A stretch of DNA of 59,800 bases from positions 1 through 59,800 of the forward strand of contig MKTK01000008.1 in the NCBI GenBank assembly GCA_001898255.1, in the 5' to 3' direction. Below, piece by piece: positions 26,194-34,367 of the stretch. The notes under the pieces were generated by a model. That model was not told the DNA's origin and did not search any database. It saw only the letters and a program-made list of their open reading frames with translations. Within the stretch, counting starts at the first letter, position 1. Each line of letters begins with the position of its first letter. Source of the stretch: Chryseobacterium sp. 39-10 (lineage in GTDB: Bacteria; Bacteroidota; Bacteroidia; Flavobacteriales; Weeksellaceae). Both the position numbers and the translations under genes were made by a program.

Positions 26194-26814
26194 ATGATCC
26201 GAATATTTGCATACGACGACAACCCGGAAAGACTTGCGAGTCTGAAAGCGCTCATCACCCTGAATCACAATATGCAATATTTGGGAGATGCGGAAAACTG
26301 CGAGCAGGTGTTGCAGGAAATGCAAAAATATCAACCAGATGTTGTGCTGATGGACATCAACATGCCGGTGGTCAATGGAATTGAAGGCCTAATAATAATT
26401 AAAACTCATTTTCCCCACATCAACGTTTTGATCCAAACTGCTTTTGATGACAGCGAAAAAATATTCACCAGTATTTCTAACGGAGCAAGCGGATACATCC
26501 TCAAAAGCGATCAGCCAACACGCATTCTTCAGGCAATACAAGAGGTAGATGAAGGCGGCGCGTCGATGAATCCAGCAATTGCCAAAAAAGTATTGGAATA
26601 TTTTATACCAAATCAGGATACCAGGATACTTACTGCAAAAGAAAATGAAGTGCTCAAATTTCTCGCCGACGGGTTAAGCTATAAAATGATTGCCGATAAG
26701 CTTGCAATTGGCTATTCCACAGTCAATACCCACATCAAGCACATCTACGAAAAGCTCCACATTTCTTCCCTTGGCGAAGCGGTCGCTTGGTATTATAAGC
26801 ATCTTAAAAAATAA
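26194..26814 (+). CDS. NarL/FixJ-family response regulator
   Basis: The 206-aa regulator has a receiver domain with acidic pair AYDDN (Asp8, Asp9), phosphoacceptor Asp54 in VLMDINMP, Thr82 in IQTAF and Lys104 in YILKSD. A LuxR-type helix-turn-helix follows (LTAKENEVLKFLADGLSYKMIADKL and STVNTHIKHIYEKL). It pairs with the NarX-like kinase encoded immediately upstream and is presumably phosphorylated by it. A terminator follows, so the T9SS cargo gene downstream is a separate unit though it may be a target. Confidence 0.9.
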   Translation: MIRIFAYDDNPERLASLKALITLNHNMQYLGDAENCEQVLQEMQKYQPDVVLMDINMPVVNGIEGLIIIKTHFPHINVLIQTAFDDSEKIFTSISNGASGYILKSDQPTRILQAIQEVDEGGASMNPAIAKKVLEYFIPNQDTRILTAKENEVLKFLADGLSYKMIADKLAIGYSTVNTHIKHIYEKLHISSLGEAVAWYYKHLKK

Positions 26815-26841
26815 TCACCATTGCTCCTTGTTCATACGAGT

Positions 26842-26865
26842 ATCCCTATTATTAGGGATTTTTTT
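26842..26865 (+). terminator. Terminator of the two-component operon
   Basis: ATCCCTA (26842-26848) pairs with TAGGGAT (26853-26859) around a 4-base loop, followed by a run of seven T. Confidence 0.8.
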
Positions 26866-26912
26866 GTGTTATGTTTTAGCGGAATTTTGAAAAATCAACT
26901 TAAAAATATCCA

Positions 26913-27635
26913 ATGAAAACCAAAATCACATTCTTTATGCTCTTCTTACTGGCGGCAAACAGCTTTTCATATGCCCAGGACACCGATGGAGACGGTATTG
27001 TAGATACCATAGACAACTGTAGACTGACATATAATCCCGATCAGGCAGATCTGGACAGCGATGGCATTGGCGATGCCTGCGATTGTGATATGAGCACGGC
27101 CAATCCCGGCGGGCAACGGAAGCCTGCGATTATCATCTCGGCTTCTCCTTCTACCATCATTGCTGCAGGAACTTCAGTTACGTTCAGTACAACTATAGAC
27201 GCGGGAGGAACTTCGCCCATTTTTCAATGGAAAAAGAACGGAAACAATGTGGGAACCAACCTTCCCACCTATATAGACAATACTTTGATGAATGGAGATA
27301 TCATCAGCTGCAGTCTTACAAGCGATGTCATTTGCATCACAGGAAACGCTGCTACAAGCAATTATCTAACGATTTCAATCACCACCTTATCCACTTCGGA
27401 AAACAGTGCCGATAAAATACAGCTGTTTCCCAACCCGGCAAAGGATTTTATTCAGATCAAAAACCTTAAAAACAACAGTAAAATTAGCATCTACAATTAT
27501 AGTGGAAGGCGTGTCAATACAAACCTGCTCAATGGAAACAGAATCAATATTTCTACACTACCCAAAGGAATTTACATCCTAGAAATAATGGATCAAACTG
27601 GAAAACCCCAAAGCATGAAGTTCATTAAAAACTAA
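26913..27635 (+). CDS. T9SS-secreted protein with thrombospondin type 3 repeat
   Basis: The 240-aa protein has a Sec signal ([22 protein letters not shown]) and then calcium-binding DxDxDG-type loops ([14 protein letters not shown] and [14 protein letters not shown]) of the thrombospondin type 3 kind. An Ig-like domain follows ([29 protein letters not shown]). The C-terminal ~75 residues ([29 protein letters not shown]) are a type A sorting domain for the type IX secretion system. It is therefore exported and probably attached to the cell surface. Substrate and role are unknown. Confidence 0.85.
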   Translation: MKTKITFFMLFLLAANSFSYAQDTDGDGIVDTIDNCRLTYNPDQADLDSDGIGDACDCDMSTANPGGQRKPAIIISASPSTIIAAGTSVTFSTTIDAGGTSPIFQWKKNGNNVGTNLPTYIDNTLMNGDIISCSLTSDVICITGNAATSNYLTISITTLSTSENSADKIQLFPNPAKDFIQIKNLKNNSKISIYNYSGRRVNTNLLNGNRINISTLPKGIYILEIMDQTGKPQSMKFIKN

Positions 27636-27679
27636 TTTACAAAACGAAAAAGTCCGTTCAATTTTCAAAATCCATTATT

Positions 27680-29104
27680 ATGAAAAAACTACTAATCTTT
27701 ATGTTACTAATCAATATCAATAATGCATTTGCTTATTCTTACACTATTTATTGTAATACATGGTATAATGTCGTTATGTCAAAATGGGAGGTGAATTGTT
27801 ACATTGCCGATTTCGGTTGCAATGTTGTTCCCCACGCCTATTTTTGTCAAGAATATAATGCAATCAAAACTAACCCGAACATCTTTGTAGATCCCCAAGG
27901 CGTAGCCGTATTAGCAGATGGCGACCGAATTATCCGCATCGAATCCGATGATTTAAAGAATTTCCATCTCAAAAACAAAGATGGGGTAAAGAGCAATCGA
28001 ATATCGAAACAGCAATTTCAAGAAAATCTACACTCTTTTTTAAAAACGGATAACGGGAAAATCTCCTACGAACGATTGAAGACCATCGCTAAAGATTTTA
28101 ATGCCAGCATAGTCCCAGTAAACAAAATTCCCGAAACCAACTATTGCCCTGCTTGTCAAGTAATTGATGCTGGTAGTCCGCAAAGTAAAAATAGCGGTGT
28201 CGCGGCAGCATCAATCACAAGACCACTCAAGAAAGACAATGCTTTACAACTATCACTGGCTGCAGGCATGATGATGCCAACTTCTGATTTCAAAACAGCT
28301 AATAATATGGGCAACGCTACTGATTATAGTCTTAATGCTTATCTTCCGGTTTGGCAATATGGCGGTGCAAGTGGCGGTGTAGTCAACTATGGTGGTGCTA
28401 CAGGCGGCGTTATCAGTTTTGGCTTTAATGCCGGTATAGCGTATTTTAGTGGCAATAAAGATTATGCTACCTCTGGATATTTGCCTTACAATATTACCGG
28501 GCAAACAGGTTCGCCAACCATAGCGGCAAGAGGAACCGGCAGTCCGAAGCAAGCGGGTTTTAAAACCGAAGCGGGGGTACAAGCCAATTTTAGTTTTGGT
28601 TCTTATACTATTTCGCCCATCTTAAATGCGGCTTATATTAATTTTAAACAAGAGGCATTCTCGGTTACACAAAACAGTTCGGTAAATGGACAGAACTATG
28701 ATTACAACCTTTACAGCCAGTCAAAAAGCACAACATCGGGTTTCGCCTTTGCAGCCAAATTGAGACATCAATATAAGTTAGGCAAACAAAGCCAATTCAG
28801 TGTTTTTGCAGAAACGGGCTACATGCTTGGTCCTAAAATAGCGGTGCAATCTACCTATTTGTTGCCTGAAGGCCAACCAAAGGATAACGGCAATTACAGT
28901 CTCAATCAAATAAATAATGCCACCAGAGCGGTATCCGAGTCTACTGCAAATTTTAATGGATGGATGGTGAATGCAGGTGTTATTTTTTCCTTTCGAGGCC
29001 AAGCAAGGGCCGTGTGCTCATGCTGCGGAAAAATGGTCAATCCGGAAACTCATAACAAATTACTATGCTGCGAACTAAAACCAACACCCAAAAAACCAAA
29101 ATGA
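27680..29104 (+). CDS. Secreted protein with barrel-like C-terminal half and Cys-rich tail
   Basis: The 474-aa product has a signal peptide (MKKLLIFMLLININNAFAYS), a cysteine-containing N-terminal part (residues ~20-165, including YCPACQ) and then alternating amphipathic strands (LQLSLAAGMMMP, YSLNAYLPVW, VISFGFNAGIAYFSG, FKTEAGVQANFSFG, FSVFAETGYMLG, WMVNAGVIFSF) like an outer-membrane beta-barrel. It ends in a Cys-rich tail, CSCCGKMVNPETHNKLLCCE. Such a tail after a barrel is unusual. The gene starts 44 bases after the T9SS cargo gene, so the two may be co-transcribed. No family is recognised. Confidence 0.65.
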   Translation: MKKLLIFMLLININNAFAYSYTIYCNTWYNVVMSKWEVNCYIADFGCNVVPHAYFCQEYNAIKTNPNIFVDPQGVAVLADGDRIIRIESDDLKNFHLKNKDGVKSNRISKQQFQENLHSFLKTDNGKISYERLKTIAKDFNASIVPVNKIPETNYCPACQVIDAGSPQSKNSGVAAASITRPLKKDNALQLSLAAGMMMPTSDFKTANNMGNATDYSLNAYLPVWQYGGASGGVVNYGGATGGVISFGFNAGIAYFSGNKDYATSGYLPYNITGQTGSPTIAARGTGSPKQAGFKTEAGVQANFSFGSYTISPILNAAYINFKQEAFSVTQNSSVNGQNYDYNLYSQSKSTTSGFAFAAKLRHQYKLGKQSQFSVFAETGYMLGPKIAVQSTYLLPEGQPKDNGNYSLNQINNATRAVSESTANFNGWMVNAGVIFSFRGQARAVCSCCGKMVNPETHNKLLCCELKPTPKKPK

Positions 29105-29249
29105 ATGGCCACCATTGTCACAAATAAGCCGAAAATCCAACATGAACTCACCATCATTTAACTGCCACAAGATGTGTATCGACGCACAGTCCCCAATATG
29201 TTGTTGAGGCCTATTCCACTTTCAAAAATATTACATATCTCACTTGTAA

Positions 29250-29460
29250 AACCCCTGCCCTCACGTAGAAAACTTCCACCCGCATTTAGAAAACTCCCAT
29301 CCGTATTTAGAAAACTCGCACCCTCATTTAGAAAACTTCCATCCGCATTTAGAAAACTTGCATCCGCCTTTAGAAAACTCGCACCCGCATTTAGAAAACT
29401 TCCATCCGCATTTAGAAAACTCGCACCCCTAGTTAGAAAACCAACGTCCTGTTTTGTATT
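29250..29460. repeat. 21-bp minisatellite
   Basis: About nine tandem copies of a 21-bp unit close to TTAGAAAACTCGCACCCGCAT, varying mainly at the two bases after AAAACT and at the CAC/CAT positions. Twenty-one is seven codons, so both strands stay open: plus reads a KLPSAFR heptad and minus an SFLNADG heptad. Variation falls in all codon positions and neither frame has a clear start region, so I treat it as a DNA repeat first. Confidence 0.9.
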
Positions 29461-30021
29461 TATCGCACCTTTCATCACACAAAAAACAGAAAAGCTCCAC
29501 TAACAGAGAGAACTAACCCAAGAACTAACGAACTCAAACGCACTTCAAAACGTTTAATTAAAAAAATTGACAATAATTATTTGGCCATCAATATCGACCT
29601 AAAAATTCAAAAATAAAAACATCCTACAATAATCAAGTTTTCGCTTTCGCCCCGCTCCATTCGCACAATCTTCTAATCATGCTGCCTGCAACACAATAAA
29701 TCAAGGTACTTCGAACAGAACCATCATTAGCAATGAAGAATTATAGAGTTCTCGCGGCTTAGTTGTAGGAAACCAAGGCAGCCCATTAAGATTCACATGG
29801 TTATTACAATATTCCTTCGGATCGATATTGTTTTTGTGGTGTCTCCGGCGATACAGCGCTTTAGTGAATAATTGCAATTTACAAACAACGATTCATCAAA
29901 TGGATAACGGACATCCCTTCATCATACCATTCTTCACCTCATAAAGCCGTTTTGGAATGAGGAATAACTCCCTTTCATAGACGAATAGAGAACCGGATAA
30001 GCTGCAAAGGTTTGAATACAG
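29461..30021. other. Non-coding stretch, nothing recognised
   Basis: About 560 bp with stops in all frames and no clear gene remnant, promoter or terminator. It lies between the minisatellite and the pRiA4b ORF-3-like gene. Confidence 0.5.
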
Positions 30022-30585
30022 TTAAACTGCAGCTACCTCCTTTTGTGCTTTATGCAAATCAAAAGAACTTTTGTCCCACGTTTCTCCTTCATCCATTCCC
30101 ATCCAGTTGCGCATATCATCATGTTCGGGATGGTAGGTATTATTCACGGCATCCACTAAATTATCATAGCCCCAAACGCCTCCGCAATCTTCCGGCGGGC
30201 AGGCACCTTTTCCTGAAACAAGCGTTGCTCTGATGGCTTTTTCATCAGTAACATCTTCCAATTGTAAGCTATGCACCCAATCATCACCAAAATCATAGAC
30301 ATAAGAAAACGTCATCCCTTTTGTTGTCAATATTTTAGAGATTTTTATTTTGCTACTGTCAAGTATTTCCGTGTCCATCCACCCTCCTTCATCTGGCACA
30401 CCAATTTGAGGAACCGAGCCATAACCCGCTGGTGAAAAGGCATAACAATGAGAATCAGACCATCCAAATGCGGCCTGAATTACCTGATGCAAACGTTCGA
30501 ATGTAAAATGATCCGGCACCAAAACCTTGCGCCATACTGGTGGTTTAGAAATTCCCTCTATCTGGATCTTCAGTTGTAACAGCAT
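30022..30585 (-). CDS. Plasmid pRiA4b ORF-3 family protein
   Basis: The ~187-aa protein matches the pRiA4b ORF-3-like family: LKIQIEGISKPPVWRKVLVPDHFTFERLHQVIQAAFGW is the family start, WSDSHCYAF, FSYVYDFGDDWVHSLQLE and CPPEDCGGVWGYDNL are conserved blocks. The function is unknown; the family occurs on plasmids and in mobile regions. I prefer ATG 30585 (MLLQLKIQIEG), where the family homology begins; ATG 30621 would add 12 residues. It is close to an IS110 remnant. Confidence 0.85.
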   Translation of the reverse strand: MLLQLKIQIEGISKPPVWRKVLVPDHFTFERLHQVIQAAFGWSDSHCYAFSPAGYGSVPQIGVPDEGGWMDTEILDSSKIKISKILTTKGMTFSYVYDFGDDWVHSLQLEDVTDEKAIRATLVSGKGACPPEDCGGVWGYDNLVDAVNNTYHPEHDDMRNWMGMDEGETWDKSSFDLHKAQKEVAAV

Positions 30586-30823
30586 ACATTTATGTTGATT
30601 TATTGCTCGTGGATACAGCAAAATTCACAACAAGAACAAAGTACATCGTGTTTGAAATGCCACAGGTGGATTGATATTAAAGTATTGTGCGATTAGAAGC
30701 TCTTCGAGCACTCAAATAACTTGTCATCAAATTGATTTCAATTTTGAGTATCTTTGAGATATCACACCACAAACAAAGCAAAGACTTACGACAAGCTATA
30801 TCTGGCACATCATTCCAAAAAAA

Positions 30824-30964
30824 AATCGTACTCTGCTAATACGGTCGGGTTGTAAATCTTTAAATGAGCACATCAGAGGCAAAGGCAAGAGCGGAAAAGT
30901 TGCATTAATAGTGGTTTGCAGCAAGCTGCTCAAAAAATCTTTCGGAATCCTGAAATCAGGATAA
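30824..30964 (+). pseudogene. IS110-family transposase C-terminal remnant
   Basis: The plus strand reads NRTLLIRSGCKSLNEHIRGK, then GKSGKVALIVVCSKLLKKSF, GILKSG and a stop. The pattern G-K-x-x-K-V-A-L-x-x-x-x-x-K-L-L is the C-terminal end of IS110/IS116/IS902 transposases. The RuvC-like N-terminal domain is absent. It is a fossil of an insertion near the accessory genes to its right. Confidence 0.6.
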
Positions 30965-31041
30965 CCGCATCGTGAAAATTTTTCGCTAATTTCGGTATAG
31001 AGAATTTGGGGGTTACCCTAGTTCTATATTAGCTGCAGTAA

Positions 31042-31776
31042 TTATTTATTTTTCATATAAACAATCAATTCAGAAGCGTCATTTACTACTTTTCTTATTA
31101 TTCCATTTTCAATTACAAAATGAGTGGGGAAAATATCTGATTCCAGTTTAGTTCTTATAAATTCTTCTTGGTCAGGGACAAAATGATATTTATAATGCTT
31201 ATTTTTTAAATAATTTTTTAGTTTTTTTTCATCATCTAACGCTAAACTCAAGAAAATGACATTGGGACTGTTCTTTTCAGCGACAAACTTATTCAGTTCA
31301 GGCATTTCTTTGTTGCAAGCTTGACAATTTGTATAATAAGTTTTAAGAAGTACAGTTTTATTTTTCGTATTCTCCTTTGTATAATTATTTCCGGATAAAT
31401 CTGTAAAATTGAATTCAGGTATTTCTTTTCCTTCCCAGGATAAATTAAAAAGTTGGATTTCAGTTACTTGTTTTATTGTTGAAGTTATAGATTCATCATT
31501 ACTTTTATTCTTTTGTAAGTAATACGTATTTGTTTTACTATGATGTTTTATTGGTAAATAATTTCCAGTTTTTAGGGAATCTAAAAATTGCTTTTTTGAA
31601 ATTTCATTTTCTTCTGAACCAAGTGCTTGAAAATTAGAGGACAAATGAATTTCATTATTATAGTATTTCCACCATTCCATGTAATCTGTGAACAGAATTT
31701 CTTTATTCTCTGAATTATTTTTTGAGCAGCAAGTCAGTGAAATTGTAAATAAAATTAAAATGTATAACGTTCTCAT
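31042..31776 (-). CDS. TlpA-like thioredoxin-fold lipoprotein
   Basis: The ~244-aa protein is a lipoprotein (MRTLYILILFTISLTC, followed by a second Cys) with a C-terminal thioredoxin domain of the AhpC/TlpA kind: LLKTYYTNCQACNKEMPELN carries the redox C-x-x-C, and SDIFPTHFVIENGIIRKV the cis-proline loop. It would act as a thiol-disulphide reductase in the periplasm or at the inner face of the outer membrane. I set the start at ATG 31776. A longer frame from 31860 runs through palindromic element B and adds residues that are only the translation of that repeat. Confidence 0.8.
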   Translation of the reverse strand: MRTLYILILFTISLTCCSKNNSENKEILFTDYMEWWKYYNNEIHLSSNFQALGSEENEISKKQFLDSLKTGNYLPIKHHSKTNTYYLQKNKSNDESITSTIKQVTEIQLFNLSWEGKEIPEFNFTDLSGNNYTKENTKNKTVLLKTYYTNCQACNKEMPELNKFVAEKNSPNVIFLSLALDDEKKLKNYLKNKHYKYHFVPDQEEFIRTKLESDIFPTHFVIENGIIRKVVNDASELIVYMKNK

Positions 31777-31782
31777 AGTATT

Positions 31783-32030
31783 GCGCATAACAGAAAAAGC
31801 TTTGGAGAAATCGAAGATTCGGCTTTGCCAATTGCCGGCTAAAATGAACTGAAAGTTCAATTTCGACCCAACGGAGCCAATATTTTTTCAATGAAACTAA
31901 ATTATCAAAAAAATGTGGAATTGAAAAATATTGGCGGATTAATATCTCAAATTTTGAAATTCAACACCTCAGCCCGCATTTGAGTTCCCTTCGGTCGTCG
32001 AACCACTTCGTTAGGTTTTGCCAATACAAT
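31783..32030 (-). repeat. Long palindromic element, copy B
   Basis: On the minus strand it begins near GTATTGGCAAAACCTAACG just after the Fic stop codon and ends near TTTTTCTGTTATGCGCAATAC. It shares all main blocks with copies A and C. Its two ends are imperfect inverted repeats of each other (GTATTGGC/GCGCAATAC and TAACG/GTTAT). It contains the small hairpin TGAACTTTCAGTTCA. It occupies the whole gap between the Fic gene and the TlpA-like gene. Confidence 0.8.
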
Positions 32031-32043
32031 GTTTTACACAGTA

Positions 32044-32997
32044 TTATTGTTTTCTGTATGTTGTTGTTTTTTTATCTCCATTTTTTATGGTTAGATTATT
32101 TTCAACTGCATTTTTCAAATCTCGGCTTGCTGTAGCGGATGAAATATCTTTGAAATAATTCAAATAATCTTTTCTTGTGAATTCATTTTCATTTTGCTCA
32201 AGAAAGATTTGCACTCGATCTTCATCAGAAAGTTTTTTTCTCGAATTCTCAAGCAATTCAGAAAGAGAATTGTCAATTACTTTAAGCATGTATTCAATAA
32301 ATTTTGTTGATTTTCCTTCTTTGTCTGACTGAGATAATGCTTTATAATATTCTTCTTGATTTTTAGAAATCAAAGTTTCAAAAGGAAGAAACTCAAAAAT
32401 AGGATAATCTTGCATTAAAATCAGAGTTTGCCACAATCTTCCCATTCTTCCATTTCCATCCAAAAAAGGATGAATGAATTCCATTTCATAATGAAAAACA
32501 CAACTCTTTATTAAAGTCAATTCTGATTTGTCCTTTAAACATTTGAACAAATCTTTCATTAAGTAAGGTATATTTTCGAAAGGTGGCGCAATATGTTCAA
32601 CTTTGGAACCTTTTACAATTCCAACTCCTTGATTTCGATATTTTCCAGGATTATGAATTAGTTTCTGAAGTAATAATTTATGAGCATTTAGAAAATCCTT
32701 TTCATTATCTGGTTTTAATTTGTTGATGTTTTTGTAAACTTCCAAAGCATTCAAAACTTCAAGAATATCTTTTTCAGGACCAACAACTCTTTTATTTTCC
32801 AAAATCGCTATAATCTGTTCTTCCGTCAAAGTATTTCCTTCAATGCTTAATGAAGAATGAATTGTTTTAATTTGATTTTGTTTTCTTAAAGTTGGATTCG
32901 ATTTGATTAAAAATTTAGCATTTACTTCTCCAATTTTCTCTGAAATTGAAGAGATAAATTTTAAAATTTCGGTGGTTATTTCGTACGGTGGTTTCAT
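32044..32997 (-). CDS. Fic-domain protein with N-terminal inhibitory motif
   Basis: The 317-aa protein has the full Fic active-site motif HPFLDGNGRMGR (176-187), which transfers AMP or another nucleotide group to target hydroxyls. Residues 49-54 (SLSIEG) match the inhibitory helix pattern S/T-x-x-x-E-G/N, so this is a self-inhibited class II Fic protein. The C-terminal ~70 residues (FTRKDYLNYFKDISSATASRDL) form a winged-helix-like DNA-binding domain. Target is unknown. It is a single gene followed by element B and preceded by element C. Confidence 0.9.
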   Translation of the reverse strand: MKPPYEITTEILKFISSISEKIGEVNAKFLIKSNPTLRKQNQIKTIHSSLSIEGNTLTEEQIIAILENKRVVGPEKDILEVLNALEVYKNINKLKPDNEKDFLNAHKLLLQKLIHNPGKYRNQGVGIVKGSKVEHIAPPFENIPYLMKDLFKCLKDKSELTLIKSCVFHYEMEFIHPFLDGNGRMGRLWQTLILMQDYPIFEFLPFETLISKNQEEYYKALSQSDKEGKSTKFIEYMLKVIDNSLSELLENSRKKLSDEDRVQIFLEQNENEFTRKDYLNYFKDISSATASRDLKNAVENNLTIKNGDKKTTTYRKQ

Positions 32998-33077
32998 TTT
33001 ATGATACTATCATTTGATACTATCACAAAGGTAAAATTTAATTTGGCATTGAAGCGTAATGTTGAGTAAATATTGCG

Positions 33078-33296
33078 GACAACGGAAAAAGTATTGGCGA
33101 AGTGCGGGCTAAAATGAACTGAAAGTTCAATTTCGACCAAACGTAGCCAATATTTTTTCAATGAAACTAAATTACAAAAAAATGTGGAATTGAAAAATAT
33201 AGGTTGATCAACACCTTAGACTTTTCAATTCCACACTTTCACTCTGCATAAGAATTTACTACGGTCGTAGAACCATTTCGTTAAGTTTTGTGAATA
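33078..33296 (-). repeat. Long palindromic element, copy C
   Basis: On the minus strand it starts near CACAAAACTTAACGAAATGG and ends near AATACTTTTTCCGTTGTCCG, directly after the MBL/MoaF-like gene. Compared with A and B it lacks part of the right arm (the GGCAAAGCCGAA-type segment) but has a perfect-looking internal hairpin: GTGGAATTGAAAA and TTTTCAATTCCAC. It is about 85% similar to B by eye over the shared blocks. Confidence 0.75.
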
Positions 33297-33320
33297 TCCT
33301 GTTAAATGCAGTGATTCAAT

Positions 33321-34133
33321 TTAGTCTTTTATTTTTAATGTTCCTTTTAGATGAATAAAACTTCCATCAGGATTGGCAATATTGGTATACACTTCATGGG
33401 TATTCCAATTTTGTACATGAACCACATTTGCTTTCGTGCTTGCTTCACTCCAATACACCATATATACGTTCGGGCTTACTTCTACCGCTGTGTATCGTAC
33501 TAATTCAGCTAGATTTTTATTGGCTGCAGTAGTTCCAGTGAATCGCATTTGCTGGTTATCGATAAAATTTAAGTCAAATTGAAAATCTTTACCAAAATCT
33601 ACCAGTACATGATTCCCTATTGCTGGATACGGTGATTTTAGTTCCCATTCCATTTCGCCTTTAAAAACCTTTGCTCCCATTTTTAGATTATCAACACCTC
33701 CTAATTTCGGATATTTAGCGATCATTTTTTCTGACAATTCATCACCTGTTTTACTGGATTCTGCAGCAGCTTTGTAGTTTACTAAATACTCTCTTACAAA
33801 ATCAAGTACTTTTGGAGAATCGTTCGATTTCAAGTAATGCGAAGCAATCACTTTGGAAGGATGTAGTGCTTTCATCTTATCTATCTGACCCACCCATTTG
33901 TCAATTCCATCATACCCCTTGGTATCGGCCATCCAAAGATGTGTATCTATACTTACGGAAATTCCACCCGCAATCGTCTTTAAAGAAGGAATCCAGACAA
34001 AACTATGAGCAGGATCATTTGCAGTCGTGATGATTTCCAATTTGTGACCCTCTACATCCGGAATAGAAGTTACTGCCTTGGGGATTATGATTTCGGACGG
34101 AGCATCGGACTTCAACTGAGGAGTACATCTCAT
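33321..34133 (-). pseudogene. MBL-fold hydrolase fused to MoaF-like domain, 5' truncated
   Basis: The readable product (about 270-300 aa) starts inside a metallo-beta-lactamase-fold domain: LKSDAPSEIIIPKAV, HSFVWIPSLKTIAGGISVS and KVIASHYLKSND belong to its second half. The H-x-H-x-D-H metal motif that should precede them is missing. The C-terminal ~100 residues (YPAIGNHVLVDFGKDFQFDL, VYMVYWSE, VVHVQNWNTHEVYTNIANPDG) resemble the MoaF-like lipocalin domain. An ATG at 34229 extends the frame by 32 unrelated residues. The loss of the 5' part close to the island boundary at 34266 suggests a rearrangement there. It could still make a MoaF-like protein. Confidence 0.65.
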
Positions 34134-34153
34134 ACTTTTAAGAACATTGAGGT

Positions 34154-34168
34154 GTACAGTAGATGTAC
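34154..34168. promoter_or_regulatory. GTACA-N5-TGTAC inverted repeat
   Basis: GTACA (34154-34158) and TGTAC (34164-34168) flank five bases. A minus-strand -7-like TATATTTG (34169-34176) touches it. It looks like an operator upstream of the ATG at 34133. A related palindrome lies at 34327. Confidence 0.4.
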
Positions 34169-34265
34169 CAAATATACAAACAAAGGACAATATACGAAAA
34201 GAAAATAATCGTAAATTATTGATTATCAAATAAAAGAAAATAAAGGAAACTAAAAGAAAACAAAT

Positions 34266-34283
34266 TTATTTCCCAATACAGAA
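34266..34283 (-). other. Distal copy of the mnmE 3' end (candidate att site)
   Basis: TTATTTCCCAATACAGAA, read on the minus strand, encodes F-C-I-G-K-stop. It matches 16 of 18 bases with the end of mnmE at 48922-48939, in the same orientation. The final 18 bp of mnmE (trmE/thdF) are the known attachment site of SGI1-type elements in enterobacteria. No mnmE body lies upstream of this copy. Confidence 0.75.
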
Positions 34284-34326
34284 TCTAAAGATTGCTTTGT
34301 TTATAGTACTTTGAACCACGTCGAAT

Positions 34327-34343
34327 TGTACAAAAGTGGTACA
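34327..34343. promoter_or_regulatory. TGTAC-N7-GTACA inverted repeat
   Basis: TGTACAAAAGTGGTACA has 5-bp arms around seven bases and sits between the island edge and the WYL gene end. It resembles the site at 34154-34168 and may be an operator left over from the gene that lost its 5' part. Confidence 0.35.
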
Positions 34344-34367
34344 TAAAAACTAATCGAATTAATTTTC

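Noticed and set aside
29250-29460. Possible CRISPR array
   Set aside because: Units are contiguous with no spacers, and no cas genes are present.
29158-29503. Repeat proteins on both strands of the minisatellite
   Set aside because: A 21-bp unit stays open in several frames by arithmetic; neither strand shows a ribosome-binding site or non-repeat domain.
31777-31860. Longer N-terminus for the TlpA-like protein
   Set aside because: The extra codons translate element B, and the lipoprotein signal starts at 31776.
34266-34283. Chance match to the mnmE end
   Set aside because: Considered, but 16/18 identity in the same orientation, in codon register and exactly around the stop codon, enclosing only accessory genes, makes chance unlikely.
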